Source of the DNA: Actinokineospora enzanensis DSM 44649
GTDB lineage: Bacteria > Actinomycetota > Actinomycetes > Mycobacteriales > Pseudonocardiaceae
NCBI RefSeq assembly: GCF_000374445.1
Contig: NZ_KB894408.1
Span: 116,892-180,891, forward strand
Reading direction: 5' to 3'
DNA length: 64,000 bases
This document shows, in pieces, positions 47,685-58,073 of the stretch; the first letter of the stretch is position 1, and each line of letters opens with the position of its first letter. Below the pieces are notes generated by a model. The model worked only from the letters and a program-made list of their open reading frames with translations, did not search any database and was not told the origin of the DNA. The position numbers were made by a program, and so were the translations under genes.

Positions 47685-48401
47685 CTAGCGCAGGGCCACC
47701 AGGGTCACCACGGACAGACCGGCGGCGACGATCAGGAAGATGAACCCGAACGCGGGCGCCCGCCGGAACCAGGGCGTGTTGCGGTCCAGCGAGATGCGGC
47801 CCGCGCCCGCGAACAGCAGCGTGAACGCCACCGCCGCGTACACGGCCTCCAGCTCCACCGCGCCCGCGAACTCGTTGACGTTCACCCGCACCCAGATGGC
47901 GTTCGCCATCACGCCCAGGATGCCCGCGGCCGCGGCCGGGGTGAACAGGCCGACCACCAGCAGCCCGCCCGCGGCGAGCTCGGTGACGCCGGTGACCCAG
48001 GACAGCGCGGTGGCCTGGTGGAAGCCCAGCTCGGTGAGCTGCTTGGCGAAGTTGTCGATACCGGGGCCCTGCATGATGCCGAACACCTTCTGCAGGCCGT
48101 GCCCGACGAACAACGCGCCCACCACGACGCGCAGCACGAACAGCCCGAGATCGGCCCCGAGGTGCCAGGTGTGCGGCGCGGGTTCCACCACCTCCTCCCG
48201 GCGACCGTAGCTGGGCGTGCTCTCGCCGTCACCGAGGTCGCTGTCGCCTGTCCCCGGGCGCGGCAGGGCCGCCGTGGGACCGGTGCCGTAGCCACTGTCG
48301 TCGTGGCCGGGTGTCGTCGGATACTTGCTCTCCGACGGCGTGAAATAGCCGCTGTCCGCGTATCCGCCACTCTGCCGTGGGCGGTCGTCTTCGGTACTCA
48401 C
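47685..48401 (-). CDS. DoxX family membrane protein
   Basis: A 238-residue protein: ~75-residue hydrophilic N-terminal region rich in Gly/Ser/Thr/Asp/Tyr, then four transmembrane helices (about 85-105, 135-152, 158-180, 205-235). ADLGLFVLRVVVGALFVGHG (~81-100) and LFTPAAAAGILGVMANAIWV fit DoxX, a family linked to thiol/redox stress and terminal oxidase support. Positional match: Rv3005c of M. tuberculosis. GTG start is leaderless: TAGGGT lies 6 bases upstream. Confidence 0.85.
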   Translation of the reverse strand: MSTEDDRPRQSGGYADSGYFTPSESKYPTTPGHDDSGYGTGPTAALPRPGTGDSDLGDGESTPSYGRREEVVEPAPHTWHLGADLGLFVLRVVVGALFVGHGLQKVFGIMQGPGIDNFAKQLTELGFHQATALSWVTGVTELAAGGLLVVGLFTPAAAAGILGVMANAIWVRVNVNEFAGAVELEAVYAAVAFTLLFAGAGRISLDRNTPWFRRAPAFGFIFLIVAAGLSVVTLVALR

Positions 48402-48407
48402 GCCCGC

Positions 48408-48413
48408 ACCCTA
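48408..48413 (-). promoter_or_regulatory. -10 TAGGGT for the leaderless DoxX mRNA
   Basis: Minus strand TAGGGT-N6-GTG, identical in form to that at 49509-49514. Confidence 0.5.
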
Positions 48414-48590
48414 GGCGATAGGTCAACCCCCCACCGATAACAGGCCGGTCTCGTCGACGGACCCGGCCGTGTTTCGCGAGGCCATGGTGGTCGTCCCGCG
48501 ACATTCCGGACGCTGTGGTGGCGCCGCGGTCGCCAGGTCGGGGACGGTGCCGGGCGGGGATGAGGGGGCGGGTGGCGGGAGAAGAAAGGT

Positions 48591-49502
48591 CTAGTAATCG
48601 CCTCGCACGAGGTGTTCGGGGTCTTCACCACGTACGAACCTGGCGACCTGCTCGGCGACGACGCGGTAGGCGCGTTCGTGCACACCGGTGCAACTACCCG
48701 CCACATGCGGGGTCAGCAGCAGGTTGGGCGCGGTCCACAGCGGGTGCCCCTCAGGCAGCGGTTCGGGGTCGGTGACGTCCAACGCGGCCCGCAACCGGCC
48801 CGTGGTCAACTCCGCCACCAACGCGTCCGTGTCGACGACGGGCCCGCGCGCGGCGTTCACGAGCACGGCGTTGTCGGGCATCTTGGCGAGGAATCCGGCG
48901 TCGACCATATGCCGGGTGGCTGCGGTCATCGGCACCATCATCACCACCGCGTCGTGCAGGGGAAGAAGGTCCGGCAGCTCGGCCAGGCCGCGCACCCCGT
49001 CCCGCGCGGTGGTCGCGACCAGGGTTGGCACGGCGTCGAACGCTTCGAGCCTGCGACGCATCTGCCGCCCGAGATCACCCGCCCCCACCACGAGCACCCG
49101 CTTGTCCTGCAACGTCTCCGTCCGATGCGTATCCCACGACTTCGCGCGACGACTGTCCTCGAACTCGCGGATGTGCCGGTAGACCGCGAGCAGGGCGGCC
49201 ATGGCCCATTCCGCCGTACTGCCGCCGTGGGCCCCGCTGCAGGTGGAGATCATGACGTCCGGCGGCACTTTCCCCAGCCACGCCTCGGCCCCCGCGGTGA
49301 GCAACTGGATCAACCGAAGCTTGGGCAACCGGGCGAGCACATCCGTCTGTTCCCGGGCCAGGAAGTTGGGGACGAGCACCTCGGCCTCATCGGCCTGCGA
49401 CGGCAACGCCGTCAACGACTCGTAACGAACAGGCCGCACACCGTCGATCCGCGCGAGCACGCCCACGCCGTGGTCGTCGGGAACCAGAACCGTGACAGTC
49501 AC
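48591..49502 (-). CDS. D-2-hydroxyacid dehydrogenase family protein
   Basis: A 303-residue NAD(P)-dependent oxidoreductase. The Rossmann loop LVVGAGDLGRQMRRRLEAF is near 138-156; NAARGPVVDTDAL near 219-231 and the catalytic His in LTPHVAGSCTG near 266-276. It reduces an unknown 2-keto acid. Start at GTG 49502 (leaderless, TAGGGT 6 bases upstream) rather than GTG 49508. Confidence 0.85.
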   Translation of the reverse strand: MTVTVLVPDDHGVGVLARIDGVRPVRYESLTALPSQADEAEVLVPNFLAREQTDVLARLPKLRLIQLLTAGAEAWLGKVPPDVMISTCSGAHGGSTAEWAMAALLAVYRHIREFEDSRRAKSWDTHRTETLQDKRVLVVGAGDLGRQMRRRLEAFDAVPTLVATTARDGVRGLAELPDLLPLHDAVVMMVPMTAATRHMVDAGFLAKMPDNAVLVNAARGPVVDTDALVAELTTGRLRAALDVTDPEPLPEGHPLWTAPNLLLTPHVAGSCTGVHERAYRVVAEQVARFVRGEDPEHLVRGDY

Positions 49503-49508
49503 GCCCAC

Positions 49509-49514
49509 ACCCTA
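49509..49514 (-). promoter_or_regulatory. -10 TAGGGT for the leaderless dehydrogenase mRNA
   Basis: Minus strand TAGGGT-N6-GTG, matching the DoxX promoter. Confidence 0.5.
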
Positions 49515-49755
49515 CGGGCGCCCGCCCCGCGCCCCACGTCACCGACGAGGTGTGGAACGGCGGTCCGGCGGGAACAGCCCGGCGCCCTGGTGCGGCATCC
49601 TCGAAGATCGAGTTCGCGCAGTCGCCCGTCCCCGTGGTGCACCCGATGAAATGGTCGGCCCGGTCCGCTGAATGGCGGGTTCGCCCGCCACGATCCCGGC
49701 GAATACCGGCCGATCGTCACCCGAACCGGTGATCGGGTGCGGCACACTGGCCGCG

Positions 49756-50667
49756 ATGCGTGAACACGACCTGTGGGCCGCGGACGGTACCCGGCTGCGC
49801 GGCTGGCACACCGACTCCGACGGGATGCCGGTGTTGCTGTGCCCCGGCCTGGGCACGTTCCCCGAGGCCTGGCCCGCGCTGCTGTTGCCGGGCACCGGCG
49901 TGCAGGTCTTCAGCTGGTACCACCGCGGCACCATGGGGTCCGACCGCCCCGCCGACCCGGCTCGGATCACGCTGGACGACCACGTGGCCGACGCGCTCAC
50001 CGTGCTGGACGCGGCCGGGATCGGGCGGTGCGTGGTGGTCGGCTGGTCAGTCGGGGTGCTGGTAGCCACCGAACTGGCGCTACGGCACCCAGCTCGGGTG
50101 TCCGGGATGTTGCTGGCGGCAGGCGTGCCGGGCGACCCGTTCGCCGGGGTCCTGGGTGTGCTCGGCCTGCCGACCCGGCTGCGGCGTCCGCTGGCGATCG
50201 GCGGGGCGCGGGCCGTGCGGGCGGCGGGGCCGCTGGTGGACGCGGTACTGCACCGGCTGCCGGTGAACCGGATCACGGCGACGCTCCTGCAGCACAGCGG
50301 GTTCATGCTGCCCGGCGCCGACCCCGCCGACGTGGCGAAGGCGGTGCGCCGGTTCCTCGGCCACGACTGGCGCTGGTACGTGACCCTGGCGCTGGCCCTG
50401 GCGGACGTGCCGACCAGGGACCCGACCGGCATCACCTGCCCGGTGACGGTGCTGGCGGGCCGCTACGACGTGGTCGCCGACCCGCGCCGCACGGTCGGGC
50501 CGTTCGCCCGGCTGCCGCAGGCCCGCACGCGGGTGCTGCCGACCAGTCACTTCCTGCCGCTTGAGGCGCCGGAGGTGATCGTGGCCGAGCTGTCGTTGCT
50601 GGTGGAGCGGGTCGCGGTGGCGGCGCGGGCGGACCTGTTCACCGGGGATTCACGACGGCCGAACTAA
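49756..50667 (+). CDS. Alpha/beta hydrolase
   Basis: A 303-residue hydrolase. The nucleophile elbow GWSVG puts the catalytic Ser at ~98; the GLGTFPEAWP segment (~31-40) is the oxyanion loop, and the C-terminal His is in TSHFLPL near 276-282. Substrate unknown. ATG start appears leaderless (CACACT 7 bases before). The lipoprotein gene downstream starts 11 bases after its stop and may be co-transcribed. Confidence 0.82.
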   Translation: MREHDLWAADGTRLRGWHTDSDGMPVLLCPGLGTFPEAWPALLLPGTGVQVFSWYHRGTMGSDRPADPARITLDDHVADALTVLDAAGIGRCVVVGWSVGVLVATELALRHPARVSGMLLAAGVPGDPFAGVLGVLGLPTRLRRPLAIGGARAVRAAGPLVDAVLHRLPVNRITATLLQHSGFMLPGADPADVAKAVRRFLGHDWRWYVTLALALADVPTRDPTGITCPVTVLAGRYDVVADPRRTVGPFARLPQARTRVLPTSHFLPLEAPEVIVAELSLLVERVAVAARADLFTGDSRRPN

Positions 50668-50670
50668 CGT
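50665..50670 (+). promoter_or_regulatory. Candidate -10 (TAACGT) of the lipoprotein gene
   Basis: TAACGT lies 8 bases before the ATG at 50679 and overlaps the stop of the hydrolase gene. Confidence 0.35.
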
Positions 50671-50678
50671 GGGGCATC

Positions 50679-51863
50679 ATGACTGGCTCCCGGCTCGGCG
50701 TTCTCGTGGCGACGTGCGCGGTCCTCGCCTCGTCCGCGTGCGCGACGTTCACCGAACAGCCCGCCGCGGCGAGCTGGCAGCCCGCCACCCCCCTCACCCC
50801 GCAGGCCGCCCCGAAGCCCGACACCGGCGACAGCGAGGGCGGCGCGGGCGGCGACGCCGACCCCGGCCCGAACCCGGACCCCACGAAGATCCCGCCGCCG
50901 GACGGCTGCAAGGACTACAACCCGGCCGTCCTGGCCACCTGCCTGGACACCGTCGTCGCGGTCGCCGCCCTCCCCGGCGACGGCTCCAACCCGACGGCCC
51001 TGGTCGGCGAGCGCAAAACGGGCCGCGTCCTGCTGGTCCGCAAGGACACCGCCCCGACCCTGTTCGCGACCATCCCGGTCGACCCCACCGGCGACGGCGG
51101 CCTCACCGGCCTGGCACTGTCCCCGAACTACACGGAGGACCAGCTCGTCTACGCGTACGTGACCACCGCGACCGACAACCGCCTGGTCCGCATCGCCCCG
51201 CACGACTCCCCGAAGCCGGTTCTCACCGGCATCCCTCGCGGGACCACGGGCAACCGCGGCTCGCTCGCTCGCGACCACGTCGGCGCCCTGCTCCTCGCCA
51301 CGGGCGACGCGGGGAACCCGACCGCGGCCGCGAACCCGCAGTCGATGGCCGGGAAGGTGTTGCGGCTCAATGCCCAGGGAAAGGCGGCGGACGGGAATCC
51401 GACGGCGGGCGACCCGATTCTGACGAGCGGTCTGCACTCACCCGGCGGTATCTGCGCGGCGATGGACGGGGCGCAGATGTTGGTGACCGACCGGCTGCCC
51501 GCTCAGGACGTTCTCTACCGGATCAATCCCGGCAAGCCGCTGGGGACGCCTGCGTGGACGTGGCCCGATCGTCCCGGTGCTGCCGGCTGTGCGGCGACGA
51601 CGAAACTCGTGTGGGTGGCGATGTCGACGGCCGGGCATGTGCAGAATCTGCCGCAGGCGCCTGACGGGAGCTTCACCGGCAAGCCCCAGGTCGTGTTGGC
51701 CGCACCGGATGGGTTCGGGCGGATCGACGGCATGGACCTGATGACCGAGAGCCTGGCTGTCGCGGGGACCGTGAACAAGGGGGCACCCAATGCGGTGTCC
51801 AGTGATGATCGGGCGATTGTGATTCCCGTGCAGCCCCAAGGCGGCGCAGGCAGCGCCGACTGA
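50679..51863 (+). CDS. PQQ-dependent sugar dehydrogenase-like lipoprotein (LppZ-like)
   Basis: A 394-residue lipoprotein. Signal peptide with lipobox LASSAC (lipid-modified Cys 21), then a Pro/Ala/Gly-rich linker to ~80 and a beta-propeller domain of the glucose/sorbosone dehydrogenase family (GLTGLALSPNYTEDQLVYAY, GGICAAMDGAQMLVTD). A PQQ cofactor is not provable from sequence. It corresponds in position and type to LppZ (Rv3006) of M. tuberculosis, next to Rv3005c. Confidence 0.83.
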   Translation: MTGSRLGVLVATCAVLASSACATFTEQPAAASWQPATPLTPQAAPKPDTGDSEGGAGGDADPGPNPDPTKIPPPDGCKDYNPAVLATCLDTVVAVAALPGDGSNPTALVGERKTGRVLLVRKDTAPTLFATIPVDPTGDGGLTGLALSPNYTEDQLVYAYVTTATDNRLVRIAPHDSPKPVLTGIPRGTTGNRGSLARDHVGALLLATGDAGNPTAAANPQSMAGKVLRLNAQGKAADGNPTAGDPILTSGLHSPGGICAAMDGAQMLVTDRLPAQDVLYRINPGKPLGTPAWTWPDRPGAAGCAATTKLVWVAMSTAGHVQNLPQAPDGSFTGKPQVVLAAPDGFGRIDGMDLMTESLAVAGTVNKGAPNAVSSDDRAIVIPVQPQGGAGSAD

Positions 51864-51898
51864 CCCCTATTTCGTCTCGCTCTGTGCGCGATGTCGAA

Positions 51899-51930
51899 CC
51901 GGTGCCGCCCCACTCAAGGAACGGCACCGG
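51899..51930. terminator. Bidirectional terminator between the lipoprotein gene and gatB
   Basis: 9-bp stem CCGGTGCCG / CGGCACCGG with a 14-base loop, between convergent genes. Confidence 0.6.
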
Positions 51931-51938
51931 CCTGAACA

Positions 51939-53444
51939 TCAACCCCCGCACCGCTCCAAAATCAGCTCACGGACACGCTTGGCATCCGCCTGCCCCTTGG
52001 TAGCCTTCATCACGGCACCCACAATGGCTCCGGCAGCCGCGACCTTCCCATCGCGAATCTTCTCCGCGACATCCGGCTGAGCGGCAAGTGCCTCATCCAC
52101 CGCCGCATAGAGCGCGGAGTCATCCGAAACGACCTTGAGACCCCGACGATCGACCACCTCGTCCGGCTCCCCCTCCCCCGCCAACACACCGTCGACAACC
52201 TCACGAGCGAGCTTGTTCGTCAACGACCCATCGGCGACAAGGGCGATCACCCGAGCCACCTGACCGGCCGTGATCGGCAGCTCACCCAGTTCGACAGACC
52301 GATTGTTGGCCTGCTGCGACAGGTACGACACCCACCACGACCGAGCCTCGGCAGCGGACGCACCCGCGTCGACCGTGGCCGCGACCAGGTCGACCGCACC
52401 CGCGTTCACCAGGTCACGCAGCTCCAGGTCCGTCAGCGACCACTCCTCCTGGATCCGCTTGCGCCGGGCAGCGGGCATCTCCGGCAGCGTGGTGCGCAGG
52501 CGCTCCACCCAGTCACGGGAGGGCGCGATGGGCACCAGGTCGGGCTCCGGGAAGTACCGGTAGTCCTCCGAGGTCTCCTTGCGCCTGCCGCCCCGGGTCG
52601 TGCCGGAGGCCTCTTCGAAGTGGCGGGTCTCCTGCAGGATGCTGCCGCCGTCGGCCAGCAGCGCGGCCTGGCGGGTCATCTCGTAGCGCACGGCGCGTTC
52701 GACGCTGCGCAGCGAGTTGACGTTCTTGGTCTCGGTGCGCGTGCCGAACTCGGGCGCGTCCTTCTCCATCAGCGACACGTTCGCGTCGCACCGCAGCGAG
52801 CCCTGGTCCATCCGCACGTCCGAGACGTCCAGCGCCTTGAGCAGGTCGCGCAGCGTCGCCACGTAGGCGCGGGCGACCTCGGGGGCGCGCTCGCCGGTGC
52901 CGGTGATCGGCTTGGTGACGATCTCGATGAGCGGCACGCCCGCGCGGTTGTAGTCCAGCAGCGAGTAGTCCGCGCCGTGGATACGGCCGGTGGCGCCACC
53001 GACGTGCAGGGACTTGCCGGTGTCCTCCTCCATGTGCGCGCGCTCGACCTGCACGCGCACGACCTCGCCGTCGTCCAGCGTGACATCGAGCCAGCCGTCG
53101 AAGGCGATCGGCTCGTCGTACTGGGAGGTCTGGAAGTTCTTCGGCATGTCCGGGTAGAAGTAGTTCTTCCTGGCGAACCGGCACCACTCGGCGATCTCGC
53201 AGTTGAGCGCGAGGCCGATGCGGATCGCGGACTCCACCGCGATCTCGTTGACCACCGGCAGCGAGCCGGGCAGGCCAAGGCAGGTCGGGCACACCTGGGT
53301 GTTGGGCTCGCCGCCGAAGACGGTCGGGCAGCCGCAGAACATCTTGGTGTTGGTGGACAGCTCGACGTGCACCTCAAGCCCGAGCACCGGGTCGAAGCGC
53401 GCGATGACGTCGGCGTAGTCCATCAGTGCGACGGTGGTGGTCAC
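51939..53444 (-). CDS. gatB: Aspartyl/glutamyl-tRNA amidotransferase subunit B
   Basis: A 501-residue Gat[18 protein letters not shown] near 20-36, [16 protein letters not shown] near 94-109 and [10 protein letters not shown]-type sequence with LIEIVTKPI follow; the C-terminal YqeY-like helical domain ([17 protein letters not shown] type) ends the protein. With GatA and GatC it converts Glu-tRNA-Gln and Asp-tRNA-Asn into Gln- and Asn-tRNA. GTG start overlaps the small membrane protein stop (GTGA). Confidence 0.96.
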   Translation of the reverse strand: MTTTVALMDYADVIARFDPVLGLEVHVELSTNTKMFCGCPTVFGGEPNTQVCPTCLGLPGSLPVVNEIAVESAIRIGLALNCEIAEWCRFARKNYFYPDMPKNFQTSQYDEPIAFDGWLDVTLDDGEVVRVQVERAHMEEDTGKSLHVGGATGRIHGADYSLLDYNRAGVPLIEIVTKPITGTGERAPEVARAYVATLRDLLKALDVSDVRMDQGSLRCDANVSLMEKDAPEFGTRTETKNVNSLRSVERAVRYEMTRQAALLADGGSILQETRHFEEASGTTRGGRRKETSEDYRYFPEPDLVPIAPSRDWVERLRTTLPEMPAARRKRIQEEWSLTDLELRDLVNAGAVDLVAATVDAGASAAEARSWWVSYLSQQANNRSVELGELPITAGQVARVIALVADGSLTNKLAREVVDGVLAGEGEPDEVVDRRGLKVVSDDSALYAAVDEALAAQPDVAEKIRDGKVAAAGAIVGAVMKATKGQADAKRVRELILERCGG

Positions 53445-53635
53445 TTGTCCCTCCGGAACGCGCGCACGGCGATGAGCACGCCGGTGATCGCCACGATGAT
53501 GCTGCCCACCGCGTTGACCAGCAGCAGCCGGTCCTTGTCGGCGCGCGCCTCGGCCAGGCCGCGGGCCGCGCTGACGCCCGCGGTGACCGAGCCGACGAGC
53601 CCGAAGACACCCTTGAACTTGTTCGACCCGGCCAT
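53441..53635 (-). CDS. Small membrane protein between gatA and gatB
   Basis: A 64-residue protein. Starts [36 protein letters not shown] and has one hydrophobic segment (~37-57, [20 protein letters not shown]) and a basic end (RAFRRDK). The ATG shares one base with the gatA stop (TGATG) and its stop overlaps the gatB start (GTGA), so it is translated with both. Similar small proteins occur between gatA and gatB in other actinobacteria, from memory; function unknown. Confidence 0.78.
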   Translation of the reverse strand: MAGSNKFKGVFGLVGSVTAGVSAARGLAEARADKDRLLLVNAVGSIIVAITGVLIAVRAFRRDK

Positions 53636-55149
53636 CACACGACCTCCAACTCGGGCACACGGGTGATCAGGGAACCGCCCTGGGCCGCGTCCCTGGCGAC
53701 CTCGTAGGCCGCGGCGACCCGGTAGCCGCGGTGGTCCTGCAGCGCGGGCGACATGATCTGCAGGCCGACCGGCAGGCCGTCGTCCCCGGACAGTCCACAG
53801 GGGACGCTCAGGGCGGCGTTGCCTGCCAGGTTGGACGGGATGGTGCACAGGTCCGCCCGGTACATCGCCATCGGGTCGTCGACCCGCTCGCCGATGCGGA
53901 ACGCGGTGGTCGGCGTGGTCGGCGACACCAGCACGTCGACCCGGCCGAACGCGGCCTCGAAGTCGCGCATGATGAGCGTGCGGACCTTCTGCGCGGAGCC
54001 GTAGTAGGCGTCGTAGTAGCCCGCCGACAGCGCGTAGGTGCCGAGCATGATGCGGCGCTTCACCTCGGCGCCGAACCCGGCCGCGCGGGTCAGCGACATG
54101 ACCTCCTCGGCGCTGCGCTCGCCGTCGTCGCCGACGCGCAGGCCGTAGCGCATGGCGTCGAAGCGGGCCAGGTTCGAGGACGCCTCGCTGGGCGCGATCA
54201 GGTAGTAGGCGGGCAGCGCCAGGTCGAAGCTGGGGCAGGACACCTCGACGATCTCCGCGCCCAGCTCGCGCAGCTGCGCGACGGCCGCCTCGAACGCGGC
54301 GGACACGCCCGGCTGGTAGCCGTCGCCCGCGAACTCGGTGACCACGCCGACCCGCACACCCGTGAGGTCGCCGGTCGCGCCCTCGCGCGCGGCGGCCACC
54401 ACCGGCGGCACCGGCGCGTCGATGGAGGTGGAGTCCAGCGGGTCGTGCCCGGCGATCACCTCGTGCAGCAGCGCCGCGTCCAGCACGGTGCGCGCGCACG
54501 GGCCTGCCTGGTCCAAAGAGGACGAGAAGGCGACCAGGCCGAAGCGGGACACGGTGCCGTAGGTCGGCTTGACCCCGACGGTGCCGGTGACCGCGCCCGG
54601 CTGGCGGATCGAACCGCCGGTGTCGGTGCCGATGGCCAGCGGCGCCTCGAACGCGGCCAGCGCGGCGGCCGACCCGCCGCCGGAGCCGCCCGGGATGCGG
54701 TCGAGGTCCCACGGGTTGCGGGTGACGCCGAACGCGGAGTTCTCGGTGGAGGAGCCCATCGCGAACTCGTCCATGTTGGTCTTGCCGAGGATCACCACGC
54801 CCGCCTCGCGCAGGCGGCGCGTCACGGTCGCGTCGTACGGCGGCTGCCAGTGCTCCAGCACCTTGGAGCCGCACGTGGTGGGCGCGCCCTGCATGGCGAG
54901 CACGTCCTTGAGCGCCAGCGGCACACCGGCCAGCGGCGAGACGGCCGGGCGGCCTGCGGCGACGTCGTCGTCCACGGCCTTGGCAGCGTCCAGCGCGCGC
55001 TCGGTGTCGACGTGCAGGAACGCGTGGACGGTCGCGTCGACGGCGGCGATCCGGTCCAGGTGCGCCTGGGTCACCTCGACCGCGGACACCTCGCGGGCCT
55101 GGATCCGGGCGGCGAGGTCCGCCGCGTCCAGGCGGGTCAGCTCGCTCAT
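53635..55149 (-). CDS. gatA: Aspartyl/glutamyl-tRNA amidotransferase subunit A
   Basis: A 504-residue amidase. The Ser-cisSer-Lys triad is visible: K81 in PLALKDVL, S156 in GGSGGGSA and nucleophile S180 in [11 protein letters not shown]. It hydrolyses glutamine to provide ammonia for the transamidation. ATG overlaps the gatC stop by 4 bases. Confidence 0.97.
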   Translation of the reverse strand: MSELTRLDAADLAARIQAREVSAVEVTQAHLDRIAAVDATVHAFLHVDTERALDAAKAVDDDVAAGRPAVSPLAGVPLALKDVLAMQGAPTTCGSKVLEHWQPPYDATVTRRLREAGVVILGKTNMDEFAMGSSTENSAFGVTRNPWDLDRIPGGSGGGSAAALAAFEAPLAIGTDTGGSIRQPGAVTGTVGVKPTYGTVSRFGLVAFSSSLDQAGPCARTVLDAALLHEVIAGHDPLDSTSIDAPVPPVVAAAREGATGDLTGVRVGVVTEFAGDGYQPGVSAAFEAAVAQLRELGAEIVEVSCPSFDLALPAYYLIAPSEASSNLARFDAMRYGLRVGDDGERSAEEVMSLTRAAGFGAEVKRRIMLGTYALSAGYYDAYYGSAQKVRTLIMRDFEAAFGRVDVLVSPTTPTTAFRIGERVDDPMAMYRADLCTIPSNLAGNAALSVPCGLSGDDGLPVGLQIMSPALQDHRGYRVAAAYEVARDAAQGGSLITRVPELEVV

Positions 55150-55445
55150 GCTTCCTCCCCGAGGATGCGCGGTACACGGAACCGGCCGTCCTCGGCCGCG
55201 GGCGCGGCGGCGACGGCCTGCTGCTGGCTGAGCCCGGGGCGCACGTCGTCGCGGCGGAACACGTTGGTCAGCGGCACCGCGTGCGAGGTCGGCGGGATGT
55301 CCTGGTCGGCCACCTGGCCGACCTGGGCGACCGCCTGCACGATCTGGTCGAGCTGGGCGGCGAACCGGTCCACCTCGTCTTCGGTGACGGCCAACCTGGC
55401 CAGTCGGGCGAGGTGTTCGACCTCGCCGCGGGAGATGCTGGGCAC
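55146..55445 (-). CDS. gatC: Aspartyl/glutamyl-tRNA amidotransferase subunit C
   Basis: A 99-residue Gat[21 protein letters not shown] at the front and [14 protein letters not shown] near 64-77 are family hallmarks. It wraps GatA and GatB together. GTG start. A TAGACT -10 at 55485-55490 on the minus strand may drive the gatC-gatA-smORF-gatB operon. Confidence 0.95.
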   Translation of the reverse strand: MPSISRGEVEHLARLARLAVTEDEVDRFAAQLDQIVQAVAQVGQVADQDIPPTSHAVPLTNVFRRDDVRPGLSQQQAVAAAPAAEDGRFRVPRILGEEA

Positions 55446-55669
55446 TCGACGAACCCCCGGGGTTGTCTGTGACAGGACCCCGCGAGTCTATTTCGCGCAC
55501 ATCGGCCGCCCCGAACGGGTTGTTCCGAAGCCGTCTCGGTGCTAAACCGGTCCCGATCCCACGATTGGTGGCGGCCCGCACACCCGCGGTCTGGTCTGCG
55601 ACAATCAGCGGTCGGGCGCGGGCCACCAGGTCCCGTGTGAGAGGGCTCTAGCTGCGGGAGGCGTTCGCC

Positions 55670-56323
55670 TTGTCGTTCCTGATCCGGGTCCAGCTCCCGG
55701 ACAGCCCGGGGACCCTGGGCGCGGTCGCCACCGCCCTCGGGGCCATCGGCGCGGACATCCTCAGCGTGGACGTGGTGGAACGCGCGGGCGGCGTCGCGAT
55801 CGACGACATGGTGGTCGAACTCCCCAGCGGCCGCCTGCCGGACGTCCTGATCACCGCCGCCGAGTCGGTCGCGGGCGTCGAGGTGGACGCGGTCCGCCCG
55901 TACGCGGGCCTCCTGGACACCCACCGCGAACTGGAACTGGTCGAGGACGTCGCCGCCGACCCCGCCGACGGCCTGGCCATCTTCGCGGCGGGCGTCCCCA
56001 AGATCATCCGCGCGGGCTGGGCCATGATCGTCGGCCCCGGCGCGGACGGCGCCAACCGCCTGGCGGCGAGCACGGCGGCCCCGGACATGCAGACGATCGA
56101 CGTGCCGTGGATGCCACTGGCCCGCGCGACGGTGCTGGACGGCGAGGAACCGTGGGTACCGGCCACCTGGCGGGAGCTGGGCACGGAACTGGCGGCGACA
56201 CCATTGGGGAAACCCGATCGGGTGCTGCTGGTGGGCAGACCGGGCGGGCCGATGTTCCGCGCGGCGGAGGTGGCGCGGCTGGCGCACCTGGCCGGGATAG
56301 TGGCCGTCGTCCTGCCGGACTAG
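55670..56323 (+). CDS. ACT domain-containing protein
   Basis: A 217-residue protein. The N-terminal ACT domain (LIRVQLPDSPGTLGAVATAL, then ADILSVDVVER) is followed by a second ACT-like half (residues ~80-217) of unknown role. It is divergent from gatC, as Rv3013 in M. tuberculosis. TTG start with GGAGG 8 bases upstream. Ligand is unknown; ACT domains usually bind amino acids. Confidence 0.85.
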   Translation: MSFLIRVQLPDSPGTLGAVATALGAIGADILSVDVVERAGGVAIDDMVVELPSGRLPDVLITAAESVAGVEVDAVRPYAGLLDTHRELELVEDVAADPADGLAIFAAGVPKIIRAGWAMIVGPGADGANRLAASTAAPDMQTIDVPWMPLARATVLDGEEPWVPATWRELGTELAATPLGKPDRVLLVGRPGGPMFRAAEVARLAHLAGIVAVVLPD

Positions 56324-56833
56324 CCAGACGGCCCGCCTGAACGCCCACGGCGGTTGCCGGTGACAACGTTCCCACGAACGAGCACCCTTGCCACGTACGG
56401 GCGACGCGACGGCTACCGCTCGATACCAGGCTCGACCTGCCCCGCGCCGCACGCCTCAGATCTGGCCGTGACCTGCGCGAACACCTCCCAGCCCAGCGGC
56501 CGCGCCCGAAACATCGCCCCCTCCCGGCGTCCGCACCCGGAAACGTCGCCCCTCTCCCGGTGGCTGCGCCGGAAGCGTCGCACGGTCCCCGGCGGCCATC
56601 GCGATTCTCCGGTTCCGGCACCCCTTGGACCTGGCCGCGACCGACCCCGGCCAGAGATCCGATCACCCGCCGGATCCATTCGGGCTCGCGAATGGACTGA
56701 CCGATTTCCCGCACCATGCCCGCCTCGGACGGCGATCCGGCCCGTAGGCCGTACCCGATCACCCAGGATCGAACCCGGACACGCCCCGGTGATCACGCCT
56801 CAGCGACCGGCGATCCCCGCACGCACGCACCCG
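56324..56833. other. Gene-free interval, ~510 bases
   Basis: Between the ACT gene and the convergent GNAT gene. Open frames on both strands appear compositional. In M. tuberculosis this neighbourhood holds ligA; no ligA sequence was found here. Confidence 0.35.
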
Positions 56834-57349
56834 TCAGAGATCGAACGCGTAGGCGATCAACAACACCTCAGGCCCAGGCCGCCAGTCCCGCGTCGGCAGG
56901 CGCGTGAACCCGACACGTTCGTAAAGCCGGTGAGCGGTCGGCATATCGACCGGGCTGCACAGAACGACACGCGAGATGCCCAACTCCTCGGCCCGGTCCA
57001 GCACCGCCCGGACGAGCATCTCCCCCACTCCCCGCCCACGAACCCCGGCCCGAACGGCAAGCATCCGAAACTCCAACTCCCCCGCCCGAGAAATCTCCGC
57101 GTACGGCGTCCCGGGCTGGGCGATGGTGACCGTCCCCACCAGGCAACCCCCCGCGTCCACGGCGACAAGCAGTTCCGCGGCCCGCATACGCGACTCGGCA
57201 TCGGCCAGCGTGGCGGCATACCCGGTCCCCGCCCCCGCGAGATGCCCCGCCGCCCGATACGCCTCGACGGTGAGTGCGCCGACAGCGCGCACCTCGTCCG
57301 AGCGCGCCGGACGCACCGATATGCCAGCCGGTCGAACCACCTCTGTCAC
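56834..57349 (-). CDS. GNAT family N-acetyltransferase
   Basis: A 171-residue acetyltransferase. Acetyl-CoA motif A: FRMLAVRAGVRGRGVGEMLV (~92-111), with RGxG loop; LYERVGFTRLP near 141-151 is motif B. Substrate unknown. GTG start with GGGAGG 6 bases upstream. Confidence 0.86.
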   Translation of the reverse strand: MTEVVRPAGISVRPARSDEVRAVGALTVEAYRAAGHLAGAGTGYAATLADAESRMRAAELLVAVDAGGCLVGTVTIAQPGTPYAEISRAGELEFRMLAVRAGVRGRGVGEMLVRAVLDRAEELGISRVVLCSPVDMPTAHRLYERVGFTRLPTRDWRPGPEVLLIAYAFDL

Positions 57350-57546
57350 GCCTCGCCTCCCAGGAGGCGGCGCGTCGGGCGGGCCCTCACTCCCGCCGTC
57401 CACCGCCCTGACTTCTTTGTCCTACACCATCTTCGGCTCGATCACCACGCCCGAACGTGTCGCACGGAGAGTGATCGGGTGATCTCGCCGCGACACCCGG
57501 GATCTCCGTTCCCACGCCACCTTTCAGCGACACCGGGGTTCTCGCA

Positions 57547-57846
57547 ACGGCATCAACGTTCTCGCGACGGTGTCGAGGTTTCCTCACGATGGCGCCGAAT
57601 CTCGACCGAGCCGTGACGGTCACAGCTCGGGTGGTGGTGTCGGAGTTTCCCCGCAGGGTCTCGACGTTCCAGTGCGGTGTACCGGTCTCCCTCAGCACGG
57701 CGTGTCAAACCTCGCTGTGGCGTGCATGCCTGCCGGGTTGCGGCGTACCAGACGCGGGTGCCAGACCCCCTTGGTGTGGCGTGAGGCCTGCCCAGTACGG
57801 CGTGGCCAGAGTTGCCAGTGTGGCGTGCCGAGTCTGTTCAGTGGCG
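57547..57846. repeat. Degenerate ~21-bp quasi-periodic array of a GGCGTG-like core
   Basis: A core of the form (c/t)GG(c/t)(g)TG or GGCGTGnC recurs about 14 times. Starts of the GG cores fall near 57549, 57569, 57591, 57618, 57636, 57657, 57676, 57699, 57719, 57742, 57778, 57799, 57822 and 57843: spacings mostly 18-23 bases. The units are diverged and flanking sequence varies, so it is not a simple tandem repeat or CRISPR. Best-matched copies read GTGTGGCGTG or GTACGGCGTGG. Confidence 0.55.
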
Positions 57847-58073
57847 CGTCAGTCCTACGACAATTCCGGCTCTCAACGTGGCAGTGCCATCCCGACGCGG
57901 TGACCTCACCTGACCGCAGACCCCGGCACGCCGCACGGTGCCGCCATAGCCAGTAGGGCTATGGCTGCCGCGACGACAACGGTGCAGCTCGACATCGCGG
58001 CGCGGTGCGCGTCACCTCAACACAAACCGGGCACGCAGCGCGGTGCGGCCGTGGCCGGTACGGCGAGCAGTGC

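Noticed and set aside
57547-57846. CRISPR array
   Set aside because: The GGCGTG-like units are degenerate, spacings vary from 15 to 37 bases and there are no identical direct repeats or cas genes.
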